NCBI RefSeq assembly: GCF_000770675.1
Contig: NZ_AVBG01000001.1
Location: forward strand, 248,001 to 312,000
Length of the DNA: 64,000 bases
DNA from: Pontibacillus chungwhensis BH030062
GTDB taxonomy: Bacteria > Bacillota > Bacilli > Bacillales > BH030062
Reading direction: 5' to 3'
Each line of letters opens with the position of its first letter. Within the stretch, counting starts at the first letter, position 1. Shown here piece after piece: positions 27,014 through 35,860 of this stretch. Below the pieces are notes generated by a model. It made no database searches, was not told the origin of the DNA, and saw only the letters and a list, made by a program, of their open reading frames with translations. The translations under genes were made by a program, and so were the position numbers.

Positions 27014-27961
27014 ATGCCAAAACTTGTAGATCGAGTTAAACCTCTTAAAAATCGTAGACGAAAGAAATTATCAGCAGAAGGGAGATGGGGATTCCTTATG
27101 GTGTCCCCATACCTTATTCAATTCGTTGTCTTCTTGTCCTTTCCTCTAGCTGCGTCCTTATATTTTAGTTTCTCAAAATACGACATGCTAAATGCTCCTA
27201 AGTGGATAGGAGTTGAAAACTATACAACCCTAATACAAGATCCGGTGTTCCATAAAGCGCTTTGGAATACCTTTTACTTTACGATTTTGTTTGTACCGGC
27301 ACAAACGATTCTCGCATTAGTCCTTGCTGTTGCGCTTAATCAGAGTTTAAAAGGGTTAAAGTTTTTTAGAATTGCTCACTTTATCCCTGTTATTTGTTCC
27401 TGGACCGTTGTTCTTTACGTGGCAGATGCCATTTTAAATCCCCGCTTTGGGCTTGCAAATACAATCCTTGCGAAATTAGGAAGCAACCCGCAAGCATGGC
27501 TAGGTGATGAAGCATTGATCATCCCTGTTCTTGTTGCTGTCGCTGTATGGAAAGGGGTCGGTTACATGATGATTATCTTTTTAGCTGGCCTTCAAAATGT
27601 ACCAGAGGATTTATATGAAGCAGCTGAAATAGAAGGGGCAGGGGTGTGGAAAAAATTCAGACACGTAACAGTTCCTTTGATTTCAGGGACTACGTTTCTC
27701 GTATTAGTCCTAACAACCATCACAACTTTTCAATCTTTTGAACAAATCTATGTCATGACAAGTCATTTAGGTGATGTAACCTCTGCAGGAGGACCGAATA
27801 ACGCGAGTATGGTACTGATGCTCTATTTATTCCAACAAGGCTTTTCCTTCTTAAAGATGGGGTATGCATCCGCTATTGCATGGGTGTTGTTTATCATCTT
27901 ATTTGGCATCACGATGATTCAACTAAAGTTGCAAAAAAAGTGGGTTTACTATGAGAAATAG
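27014..27961 (+). CDS. Sugar ABC transporter permease (MalF/UgpA type)
   Basis: A 315-residue permease with six predicted TM segments. The ATPase-contact loop EAAEIEGAGVWKKFRHVTVPLISG carries the EAA motif. The N-terminus is basic and cytoplasmic. It pairs with the next permease; no ATPase gene is nearby, so a shared MsmX-type ATPase is expected. Confidence 0.92.
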   Translation: MPKLVDRVKPLKNRRRKKLSAEGRWGFLMVSPYLIQFVVFLSFPLAASLYFSFSKYDMLNAPKWIGVENYTTLIQDPVFHKALWNTFYFTILFVPAQTILALVLAVALNQSLKGLKFFRIAHFIPVICSWTVVLYVADAILNPRFGLANTILAKLGSNPQAWLGDEALIIPVLVAVAVWKGVGYMMIIFLAGLQNVPEDLYEAAEIEGAGVWKKFRHVTVPLISGTTFLVLVLTTITTFQSFEQIYVMTSHLGDVTSAGGPNNASMVLMLYLFQQGFSFLKMGYASAIAWVLFIILFGITMIQLKLQKKWVYYEK

Positions 27962-27984
27962 TCTGTTATGTTGGGGTGTTGATC

Positions 27985-28812
27985 ATGTTTAATCGATCTA
28001 AAAAAAGAAAGGCAATTAGCTACACGGTCATCCTGTTTAGTTCTCTACTTATGCTAACACCACTAGTAAGTGCAGCACTAAATTCATTAAAGTCCTACAA
28101 AGAGTACACGGCAATTCCAGTACAATGGATTCCAAATCCCTTTCAGTGGCAGAATTACATTGAAGTATGGAAAATGACTTCAATGGATACCTATGCGTGG
28201 AATAGTTTCATAGTAACCGTCTTATCGGTTATAGGAGCGTTACTATCTTGTTCCATGGTGGCGTACGCATTTGCAAGACTAGAGTTTTCATTTAAAAATT
28301 CATTGTTCGTAATGGTTCTTGGAACACTCATGATCCCTCCAGTCGTTATGATCATTCCGCAATTTATGATCTTTAATCAATTAGGACTCGTAGACACACT
28401 TGTGCCTTTATGGATTCTTGAATGGCTAGCCCAACCCTTTGGTGTGTTCTTAATGCGGCAAGCCTTTCTTGCTATTCCAAAAGAATATGACGAAGCAGCC
28501 AAACTGGATGGTTGCAATCCGTTCCAAACGTTTGTGAAAGTCTATTTGCCTATGTGTAAGCCACAATTAGCCACACTTACGATCTTCACGTTCATGACAA
28601 AATGGAACGAAATTATGGCGCCTGTTATTTACCTTTCTTCAGAAGATAAATTTACGTTACCGATTGGTATATTATCAATGTCTGGAGCTTGGTTTGGCCA
28701 AGAACAGTATTTAGTTGCTGCAGCTCTAATGTCTCTGTTACCAATCTTGATTGTTTTCTTATTCGCTGAGAAATATTTTGTGAAAGGAGCTAGCTCTTCT
28801 GGGCTTAAATAG
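27985..28812 (+). CDS. Sugar ABC transporter permease (MalG/UgpE type)
   Basis: A 275-residue permease. ATG 27985 is preferred to the GTG/TTG codons at 27976/27979, since GGGGTG lies 6 bases before it. Six TM segments are seen, and the EAA loop is EYDEAAKLDGCNPFQTFVKVYLP. It completes the membrane part of the importer for the glycan oligosaccharide. Confidence 0.92.
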   Translation: MFNRSKKRKAISYTVILFSSLLMLTPLVSAALNSLKSYKEYTAIPVQWIPNPFQWQNYIEVWKMTSMDTYAWNSFIVTVLSVIGALLSCSMVAYAFARLEFSFKNSLFVMVLGTLMIPPVVMIIPQFMIFNQLGLVDTLVPLWILEWLAQPFGVFLMRQAFLAIPKEYDEAAKLDGCNPFQTFVKVYLPMCKPQLATLTIFTFMTKWNEIMAPVIYLSSEDKFTLPIGILSMSGAWFGQEQYLVAAALMSLLPILIVFLFAEKYFVKGASSSGLK

Positions 28813-28846
28813 CTTAGAAGGTACTGAAAGAAGGATGTGAAGGAAA

Positions 28847-29770
28847 ATGAATTTTACTGTATTGGTGATTGGTTGTGAAGAAATCGTTAATAAAGTCATG
28901 GAGTTTAAGCACTTATATCAACAATTTACGTTCGTTCCGTATATTGATCAGCCAAATCAGCCATTTTCAGAAGACGTAAACGAATATCACGCAATCGTAC
29001 TTGCCAATCCTCTAAAGTTTTCGAAAGAACTTTTAACAACCATTGAACACATACCAGTCTTCACACTTGCGGTCTCTGAAAGCACTCTTTATTCGAGTCT
29101 ATTTAAATGTAGTTATGAATACGTACCTGAACAAAAAGGTCATTATACGATTAGTGTTGACGCAATGAATCTTGCCCATTCTAGTATATCTCAAGAGCTC
29201 TCCGGAAAAGGAATTATCTTCACGGAATACAAAGAGGGAGGGAGAGATCAAGTATTAATGCATCATGTTGAACTATGGAACAGAAGGCATGCTCAGTGTG
29301 TCGTCACCTGTGATCCCTTTATTAAAGGTCAGTTAGAGGCTTTGAGCATACCTGTACATCTGATTGTGCCGACCCATAAATGTATAAAACAATCCTTGAA
29401 TCATGTGACAGAAGAAGTTAGACAGTATGTAATCCAAGGAAAAGTTGAAACGAGTGAAAAGATTCGGTTGGAAAACCCTTCTGCCTTTCAATTGATGCAA
29501 GATCTAAAGGTAAGCACCAAAACACTTCACAGGCTCCAATGCCTCTGTTATTCGAATGGGAAGAATACCATTACAGCTTCAGAACTTGCCAAAGGGTTCT
29601 CAATTACCCTTCGGAGCGCAAGAAGAATCTTATCTAATCTTGAGTATCACCGAATTGCGACAGTGATCGGGGAGGAACAATCAAATAAACGAGGACGTCC
29701 AAGAGCTATATACCGAATTGATTTGCAGCCTTTCCAAGAAGAGATCCTTTCTAACTGTAGCTATCATTAA
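28847..29770 (+). CDS. Winged-helix regulator with unfamiliar N-terminal domain
   Basis: A 307-residue protein I cannot place in a named family. The first 200 residues look like an alpha/beta sensor (FTVLVIGCEEIVNKVMEF; AIVLANPLKFSKELL; CVVTCDPFIKGQLEAL). This is distantly reminiscent of PrpR-type N-terminal domains that detect the state of a pathway. Residues about 225-300 form a winged helix (TASELAKGFSITLRSARRILSNLEYHR) ending in a basic wing, NKRGRPRAIYRI. It lies between the importer permease and the catabolic isomerase genes on the same strand, so it is likely a second, internal regulator of this locus responding to an imported intermediate. Confidence 0.55.
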   Translation: MNFTVLVIGCEEIVNKVMEFKHLYQQFTFVPYIDQPNQPFSEDVNEYHAIVLANPLKFSKELLTTIEHIPVFTLAVSESTLYSSLFKCSYEYVPEQKGHYTISVDAMNLAHSSISQELSGKGIIFTEYKEGGRDQVLMHHVELWNRRHAQCVVTCDPFIKGQLEALSIPVHLIVPTHKCIKQSLNHVTEEVRQYVIQGKVETSEKIRLENPSAFQLMQDLKVSTKTLHRLQCLCYSNGKNTITASELAKGFSITLRSARRILSNLEYHRIATVIGEEQSNKRGRPRAIYRIDLQPFQEEILSNCSYH

Positions 29771-29784
29771 AAAGGGGAGAGTTC

Positions 29785-30561
29785 ATGCCAAAGATTCTCT
29801 TAAATACTGTTTTATTGGAGAAAAACCGTTGGGAAGGTGGCCAAATACCTTCTATTCAAGTTAGTAATTGGATACCCGCTATAAAGGAAAAGGGTTTTGA
29901 TGGGATAGAATTGTGGCAAAATCATGCTCTAAAAGCAACAGATTATGAGCGAGCTCAATTAAAGCATAGTGATTTGCCTATTGATGTATTTAACTCCTAT
30001 ATAAAATTTGAAGAGGGGTATGAAAATGAGAGAGAGAAAATCGTAAATTTAGTACATGAGCTTAAATGTATGGCAGTTAAGTTTAACTTAGGTCATTCAA
30101 TGGAGCATACAAACATGTATATTTCACATGTGAAAGCCATGTTGAATCAATTGCCTGACTCATGCCAGCTTCTGTGTGAATGTCATCCCGGAACGATTAT
30201 GGAAGACCCGGAAACAGCTTACCGGGTTTTTGACCAAATCGGTTCTAATCGAGTGAAGGCGATTATTCACCCTTTTCATGATCAAGTAAATATAGAGAAA
30301 TGGTTTCAACACTTAGGTTCATCCATTACACACGCTCATGTCAGTCTGTACAATAACAAACGGTTTCATCGGTTGAATAGTGAAGAGACGTTTGTGAGAA
30401 AGCGTATAGCTAAATTACATGAACATCAGTTTACGGGTTCCTATTCAATTGAATTTACAGCAGGAGTAGCAACAAGAGTTGAGAATACGGATCAAGTATT
30501 TACGAATGCAAGTGAAGATCATGCTCTATTACGTCATCTATCTTCGGAATTAGGAGTATAG
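29785..30561 (+). CDS. Sugar phosphate isomerase/epimerase (xylose-isomerase-like TIM barrel)
   Basis: A 258-residue TIM barrel of the AP-endonuclease-2/IolE-like family. It shows GFDGIELWQNHALK, metal-ligand acids in LLCECHPGTIMEDPE and the terminal SIEFTAG. AAAGGGGAGAG precedes the ATG. It probably interconverts keto or hydroxy forms of a sugar acid. With the dehydrogenase encoded 3 bases later it forms a pair common in inositol and uronate breakdown. The substrate is unknown. Confidence 0.75.
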   Translation: MPKILLNTVLLEKNRWEGGQIPSIQVSNWIPAIKEKGFDGIELWQNHALKATDYERAQLKHSDLPIDVFNSYIKFEEGYENEREKIVNLVHELKCMAVKFNLGHSMEHTNMYISHVKAMLNQLPDSCQLLCECHPGTIMEDPETAYRVFDQIGSNRVKAIIHPFHDQVNIEKWFQHLGSSITHAHVSLYNNKRFHRLNSEETFVRKRIAKLHEHQFTGSYSIEFTAGVATRVENTDQVFTNASEDHALLRHLSSELGV

Positions 30562-30564
30562 CTT

Positions 30565-31554
30565 ATGAGCTTATCGATATGTGTCATTGGAGCTGGGATC
30601 ATAGCGCAACACCATTTGAAAGCGATTAAAGAAATCACTAGTACTCAATTGTTAGCTGTGGCAGACACCGACTCTGATAAAGCCATGAATGTAGCTGCAA
30701 AGAACGAAGTTAAAGGGTACACATCATATAAAGAAATGATCGTAAAAGAAACACCAGACCTCGTGATTATTACTCTTCCTCATTTCCTCCATAAGGAAGC
30801 AGCACTTTTCTCCGCGAAAGAAGGATGCCATATCTTGTTAGAGAAACCAATGGCTTTAACCAGTGCTGAATGCCATGAGATTCTGCGGTGTGTAAAAGAT
30901 AACGGTGTAAAGCTTATGGTTGCTCATACTCAACATTATCTAGCAGAAAACATCACGGCTAAAGAATATATAGAGACTCATGATTTAGGACCACTATTGA
31001 TGGTCAATGATTCAAGGTTCGTTCCATATTTTAATCCTGACCGACCGAAATGGTTCCTAGAAAAACGAAAGGCAGGAGGGGGGATTTTTATGAACCTTGG
31101 AACTCATTCAATTGATAAGATTCAGTGGCTCACAAATTCAGCTTTTACTTTTGTGAAAGCGAATTTATACTACCCGACAGCCATCTTACAAACAGATGTA
31201 GAAGGGAGTGGGACGGTTTATTTGGAAACGAGCACGGGGGTGCCTGTAACGATATCAATGTCTGGATTTTCTGTTGTGCCTACACAGCGAACTGAATTCA
31301 TTTTTGAAGAAGGTATAGTGAAAGTTGAAATAGGAAAAGGAGTATTTATTACTAAGGAAGGAAAATATACAGCGTTAAAGGTTCAAGAATTACCTGATCC
31401 GTTTGTATTGCAGCTAAAAGATATGATTCGAACTATTCATGGAGACCAAGATAGTAATGGGAACTATGCGAAATTATTGGTTCGTACGATTGAACGTATT
31501 TATGAATCGAATGATCAGAATAAAGGATTAACTATGAATAATGATCATTTATAA
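30565..31554 (+). CDS. Gfo/Idh/MocA-family dehydrogenase
   Basis: A 329-residue NAD(P)-dependent sugar dehydrogenase. The nucleotide fold is at the N-terminus (CVIGAGIIAQHHLKAI). The signature HILLEKPMALTSAECHEI contains the EKP motif, and the catalytic region is GGGIFMNLGTHSIDKIQWL, with the conserved His. It oxidises or isomerises a sugar or sugar acid in the cytoplasm. It is the last gene of the glycan locus. Confidence 0.85.
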   Translation: MSLSICVIGAGIIAQHHLKAIKEITSTQLLAVADTDSDKAMNVAAKNEVKGYTSYKEMIVKETPDLVIITLPHFLHKEAALFSAKEGCHILLEKPMALTSAECHEILRCVKDNGVKLMVAHTQHYLAENITAKEYIETHDLGPLLMVNDSRFVPYFNPDRPKWFLEKRKAGGGIFMNLGTHSIDKIQWLTNSAFTFVKANLYYPTAILQTDVEGSGTVYLETSTGVPVTISMSGFSVVPTQRTEFIFEEGIVKVEIGKGVFITKEGKYTALKVQELPDPFVLQLKDMIRTIHGDQDSNGNYAKLLVRTIERIYESNDQNKGLTMNNDHL

Positions 31555-31659
31555 TATAGATTAAACTTTTAGATGAATGATTTTAAGTGAATGAAACTTA
31601 ATTAGTATTTTATAAATTTTCACGGTATAAATGATATAAGTTATCGTATTAAAAATTTA

Positions 31660-31706
31660 AATCTCATCTCAATATCAAGAGTATACTTTGGTTATGAGAT
31701 GAGATT
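31660..31706. terminator. Probable terminator between glycan locus and endonuclease gene
   Basis: AATCTCATCTCA and TGAGATGAGATT form a perfect 12-bp stem with a 23-base loop, followed on the right by TGTTTATT. The long loop weakens the call. It lies between converging genes. Confidence 0.55.
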
Positions 31707-31780
31707 GTTTATTCAGTTATGACTACCGATAATATATATTATGTTAACTAGAAATTAAAAATAAAAGAAGTGATGTTTAC

Positions 31781-32617
<837 letters not shown>

Positions 32618-32736
32618 TTAGTTATTTAGGTAACGAAAGGAAAATATTTGTATATATCCATTATAAAAACATATGTTCTCAGGAGTCGAGTTTTATCACT
32701 CGGGATGCCTATATAACTAACGGAGAGTAAAAAAGG

Positions 32737-32765
32737 AATGCGCCTAACATGAAGTAAGGCGCATT
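32737..32765 (-). terminator. Intrinsic terminator
   Basis: AATGCGCCT and AGGCGCATT form a 9-bp stem. Read leftward it follows the Dabb-protein gene and is followed by a run of six T. Confidence 0.75.
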
Positions 32766-32801
32766 TCTTTCTATAATAACAAACAAGATTGTAAGGAAGA
32801 T

Positions 32802-33104
32802 CTACATTTCAAAATCCACAACTAAAATATCTGAAAGCCCTATTTCTTTTAAGTATGCAACCACTTCCTGATGCTTCTCATGTGGGCCGTATTGCTCAAG
32901 AGCTTCCTTGTCTTCAAAGCGTACTGTTAATCCTACTTCGTACCCTTTGTTTCGATCTGAGAAATTCAAGCCAGCGTGAATATCAATAATGCCTGGGATC
33001 TCTTCTTTAAGAGAGGTTAACCTCTTAATAGCTTCCTGTTGCTGCGCTTCTGTTGTCTGTTCTTCAAATTTGAATAAAACAATATGTTCAATCACTGATC
33101 TCAA
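32802..33104 (-). CDS. Stress-responsive A/B barrel (Dabb) domain protein
   Basis: A 100-residue dimeric alpha/beta-barrel protein. The signature is IEHIVLFKFEE at the start, GLNFSDRNKGYEVGLTVRFEDKEALEQY in the middle and HQEVVAYLKE near the end. The start may be TTG 33104 or GTG 33095; the latter gives the usual beginning, MIEHIVLF, and lies 12 bases from AAAGG. Members act as small enzymes or accessory proteins; function is not predictable. It is divergent from the CoA-transferase operon. Confidence 0.8.
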   Translation of the reverse strand: MRSVIEHIVLFKFEEQTTEAQQQEAIKRLTSLKEEIPGIIDIHAGLNFSDRNKGYEVGLTVRFEDKEALEQYGPHEKHQEVVAYLKEIGLSDILVVDFEM

Positions 33105-33246
33105 CTACCTTTCTTTCAGTCATGATTTTCTCTGATATTATATCACTTCTTGCCTTTTTACAAACTGCCTTTGTTTTACACCTCTCTTTTTTTGTATATA
33201 TTAAAGAATTCATTTACTTTATTGTCAGAATATTTTAAAATTGAAT

Positions 33247-33425
33247 AAAGGTATGAATTTGTCTCCAAGCCCATCCCAGGCAGCTACAGACGGATCACCT
33301 TTGTAAACTTTCATATAATATAACTGTTTACCTTGCTTCCATGTCTCCTTACAAGGCAGGATTCAGCAGGTCAAAAGCCAGTTTGAATTCACGCATTTAC
33401 ATGTGTGTATTTCAAACTGGCTTTT
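33247..33425 (+). promoter_or_regulatory. Possible structured leader with terminator ahead of CoA-transferase operon
   Basis: No gene fits 33105-33453. Short nested pairings, AAAGGT/ACCTTT (33247-33252 with 33297-33302), GTCT/AGAC and GCC/GGC inside it, can stack into one arm. CCTTG/CAAGG follows at about 33331-33356, then the strong hairpin at 33373-33425. I match it to no known riboswitch or T-box class. The stems are short, so only the final hairpin is firm. Confidence 0.35.
33373..33425 (+). terminator. Terminator hairpin inside the leader of the CoA-transferase gene
   Basis: AAAAGCCAGTTTGAA and TTCAAACTGGCTTTT form a perfect 15-bp stem with a 23-base loop, ending in a run of six T. It ends only 28 bases before the GTG start of the next rightward gene, and the upstream gene is divergent. 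It therefore ends either a leader transcript (attenuation) or a small RNA. Confidence 0.75.
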
Positions 33426-33453
33426 TTATTCGGAATAAGGAGCGTGATAAAAC

Positions 33454-34641
33454 GTGAGCACTTCTTTAGATGGTATACGAGTACTGGACCTCACTCGAGT
33501 TTTAGCAGGTCCGTATTGCTCCATGATTCTTGGTGACCTCGGTGCTGAAGTGATTAAAGTTGAAGCCCCGGGAGGTAGTGATGATACGAGGAAATGGGGT
33601 CCTCCCTTTCAAGAAGGTGTTAGTGCGTATTACCTTTGTGCGAATCGAAATAAGAAGAGCATGACAGTAGATTTAAAGTCTTCAGAGGGTAAAGAAATCA
33701 TCCATAAGTTAGTCAAAAGTAGCGATGTAGTCATGCATAATTTTAAAACGGGAACGATGGAACGCCTTGGTTTAGATTATAAGGCATTAAACGAATTAAA
33801 CCCGCGTATCGTATATTGTTCCATTACAGGATTCGGGGAAACAGGTCCTTATAAACATCTCCCAGGCTATGACTTCATCATTCAAGCTATGAGCGGATTG
33901 ATGAGCATTACAGGCGATGAACAATCAGGCCCTCAGAAGCTAGGAATCGCCATTACTGATGTCCTTACAGGCCTTTATGCATGCATTGGGATACAAAGCG
34001 CTCTTATTGAACGAGAGAAATCTGGAAGAGGACAAATGGTGGATCTCTCTTTGTACGACGCTGCTGTGTCCTCCCTTATTAATATTGGTAGCAATTATCT
34101 TATGTCTGGAAACGTTCCAGAGAGATTAGGAAACCAACATGCCAATATTGTCCCTTACCAGACCTTTTACTCGTCTGATGGTGAAATGGTGATTGCGGTT
34201 GGTAATGACAGGCAATTTCGTTCCCTTTGCAGACTGATAGGTGAGCCTCAACTCTCACAGGACCCTCGTTTTACAACGAATCCTGATCGAGTTGCTCACC
34301 GCCAGCAACTAACACCCCTATTACAAAAAGCATTCCAGAAACAATCAACCGCTTATTGGAAAGAGTTATGTGATAAAGAAGGAGTCCCCTTTGGTCCTAT
34401 TCAAACAATAAATGAGCTTGTTCAGGATCCTCAATTGCAAGCCCGTAATATGTTTTTACAAACAGAACATCCAATAGCTGGACCTATTAAACTAATTGGT
34501 AGCCCTTTGAAGCTATCAAGAACTCCAACCGTCTTATCGCACTACCCTCCTGAACCAGGAGAGCATACATCAGAAATATTAGATGCTCTTGGATATAGTG
34601 AAGAAGAAATCAAAAGATTGAAAGACCATCAATCAATATAA
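33454..34641 (+). CDS. CaiB/BaiF-type CoA-transferase (probable glutarate CoA-transferase)
   Basis: A 395-residue class III CoA-transferase, full length, starting at GTG 33454 after AAGGAG. It shows VLDLTRVLAGPYCSMILGDLGAEVIKVE, the catalytic Asp in LPGYDFIIQAMSGLMSITG, and GRGQMVDLSLYDAAV. The family moves CoA between carboxylic acids. Because the next genes encode a glutaryl-CoA-dehydrogenase-like protein and a semialdehyde dehydrogenase, glutarate (with succinyl-CoA as donor, as in human SUGCT) is the best guess. Family membership is firm; the substrate is inference. Confidence 0.85.
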   Translation: MSTSLDGIRVLDLTRVLAGPYCSMILGDLGAEVIKVEAPGGSDDTRKWGPPFQEGVSAYYLCANRNKKSMTVDLKSSEGKEIIHKLVKSSDVVMHNFKTGTMERLGLDYKALNELNPRIVYCSITGFGETGPYKHLPGYDFIIQAMSGLMSITGDEQSGPQKLGIAITDVLTGLYACIGIQSALIEREKSGRGQMVDLSLYDAAVSSLINIGSNYLMSGNVPERLGNQHANIVPYQTFYSSDGEMVIAVGNDRQFRSLCRLIGEPQLSQDPRFTTNPDRVAHRQQLTPLLQKAFQKQSTAYWKELCDKEGVPFGPIQTINELVQDPQLQARNMFLQTEHPIAGPIKLIGSPLKLSRTPTVLSHYPPEPGEHTSEILDALGYSEEEIKRLKDHQSI

Positions 34642-34654
34642 GGAGATGTTTACG

Positions 34655-35848
34655 ATGAACTTTGAATTATCAGAAGAACAAGAAATGCTTCGAAAAACAG
34701 TCCGTGACTTTGTTGACCATGAAATTATGCCCCATATTGGTGAATGGGATGCTAAAGGTCACTTTGACACGGATACGTTGAAAAAAATTTCAAAACTTGG
34801 ACTAATGGGTGTATGTATCCCTTCTAAATACGGTGGTAGTGGGATGGATTATAACTCTTTAGCTATCGTATGTGAAGAGTTAGAACGTGGAGATACTGCA
34901 TTTAGAACAGCTGTATCCGTGCATACAGGTTTAAACAGCATGACATTACTTCAATGGGGAAATGAAGGTCAGAAGGAAAAATACTTAGTCCCTCAGGCTA
35001 AAGGTGAAAAGGTTGGGGCATTCGGATTAACAGAACCTGGTGCTGGATCTGATGTGGCATCTTTACAGTCGACAGCGAAGCGAGATGGTGATGATTATAT
35101 TTTAAATGGTCAGAAAACATGGATCTCCCTTTGTGACACGGCAGATCACTTCCTTGTATTTGCCTATACGGATAAGGAAAAAAGCCACCATGGAATTTCA
35201 TGTTTTATCGTCGAACGCACCATGCCTGGATTCTCTTCTAAAGCGACGAAAGGGAAACTTGGTATCCGAGCAGGCAACACGGGAGAATTATTTTTTGATG
35301 ATGTACGTGTACCAAAGGAAAATCTGCTTGGAAAAGAAGGCGATGGCTTTAAAATTGCCATGGCTGCACTCGACAACGGTCGATTCACAGTAGCTGCTGG
35401 AGCATGTGGGCAAATTATGGCGTGTCTTGAAGCGAGCGTAGATTACTGTCACGAACGAAAAACGTTTGGAAAAGAAATCGGAAAACATCAATTAGTAAAA
35501 CAAATGATTGCGAATATGGAAGCTGGTCTTCAAATGAGCCGCTTATTGGTTTGGAAAGCTGGTGAGTTAAAAAATAGTGGGAAACGGAATACCCGAGAAA
35601 CCTCTTTAGCTAAATGGCAGGCGTGTGACTTTGCAAACAAAGCAGCGGATGATGCTGTTCAAATCCATGGCGCATATGGGTATTCAAATGAATATCCTGT
35701 TGAGCGCTACCTGCGTAACTCTAAAGCTCCAGTCATTTATGAAGGAACTAGAGAAATTCATACAATCATGCAAGCTGATTATGTTCTGGGTTACCGTAAA
35801 GACAAAGCTCTTGATCAAATGCTCCCTGAATGGCCATTTGAAGATTAG
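34655..35848 (+). CDS. Acyl-CoA dehydrogenase, glutaryl-CoA dehydrogenase-like
   Basis: A 397-residue flavin acyl-CoA dehydrogenase. ATG 34655 is used because ATG 34646 touches the ribosome site AAGGAG. It has FGLTEPGAGSD, the WISLCDTADHF segment and the catalytic base E363 in VIYEGTREIH. ERGDTAFRTAVSVH (R84) resembles the segment of glutaryl-CoA dehydrogenases whose Arg holds the far carboxylate of the substrate (human GYRSAMSVQ). The C-terminal EGTREIHTIMQ also resembles that group. If right, it converts glutaryl-CoA to crotonyl-CoA and CO2. A short-chain acyl-CoA dehydrogenase is the fallback. Confidence 0.8.
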   Translation: MNFELSEEQEMLRKTVRDFVDHEIMPHIGEWDAKGHFDTDTLKKISKLGLMGVCIPSKYGGSGMDYNSLAIVCEELERGDTAFRTAVSVHTGLNSMTLLQWGNEGQKEKYLVPQAKGEKVGAFGLTEPGAGSDVASLQSTAKRDGDDYILNGQKTWISLCDTADHFLVFAYTDKEKSHHGISCFIVERTMPGFSSKATKGKLGIRAGNTGELFFDDVRVPKENLLGKEGDGFKIAMAALDNGRFTVAAGACGQIMACLEASVDYCHERKTFGKEIGKHQLVKQMIANMEAGLQMSRLLVWKAGELKNSGKRNTRETSLAKWQACDFANKAADDAVQIHGAYGYSNEYPVERYLRNSKAPVIYEGTREIHTIMQADYVLGYRKDKALDQMLPEWPFED

Positions 35849-35860
35849 GAGGAGTAATTT

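Noticed and set aside
33105-33453. Lysine riboswitch (L box) or T-box in front of the CoA-transferase operon.
   Set aside because: Neither the L-box conserved segments nor the T-box sequence is present. Only the terminator is certain.
33341-33457. A 38-codon frame (ATG TCT CCT ...) in the leader before the CoA-transferase gene, ending with TGA overlapping the GTG start.
   Set aside because: There is no ribosome site before the ATG, the frame runs through the terminator stem, and the peptide has no recognisable feature. Overlap with the start codon is probably chance.
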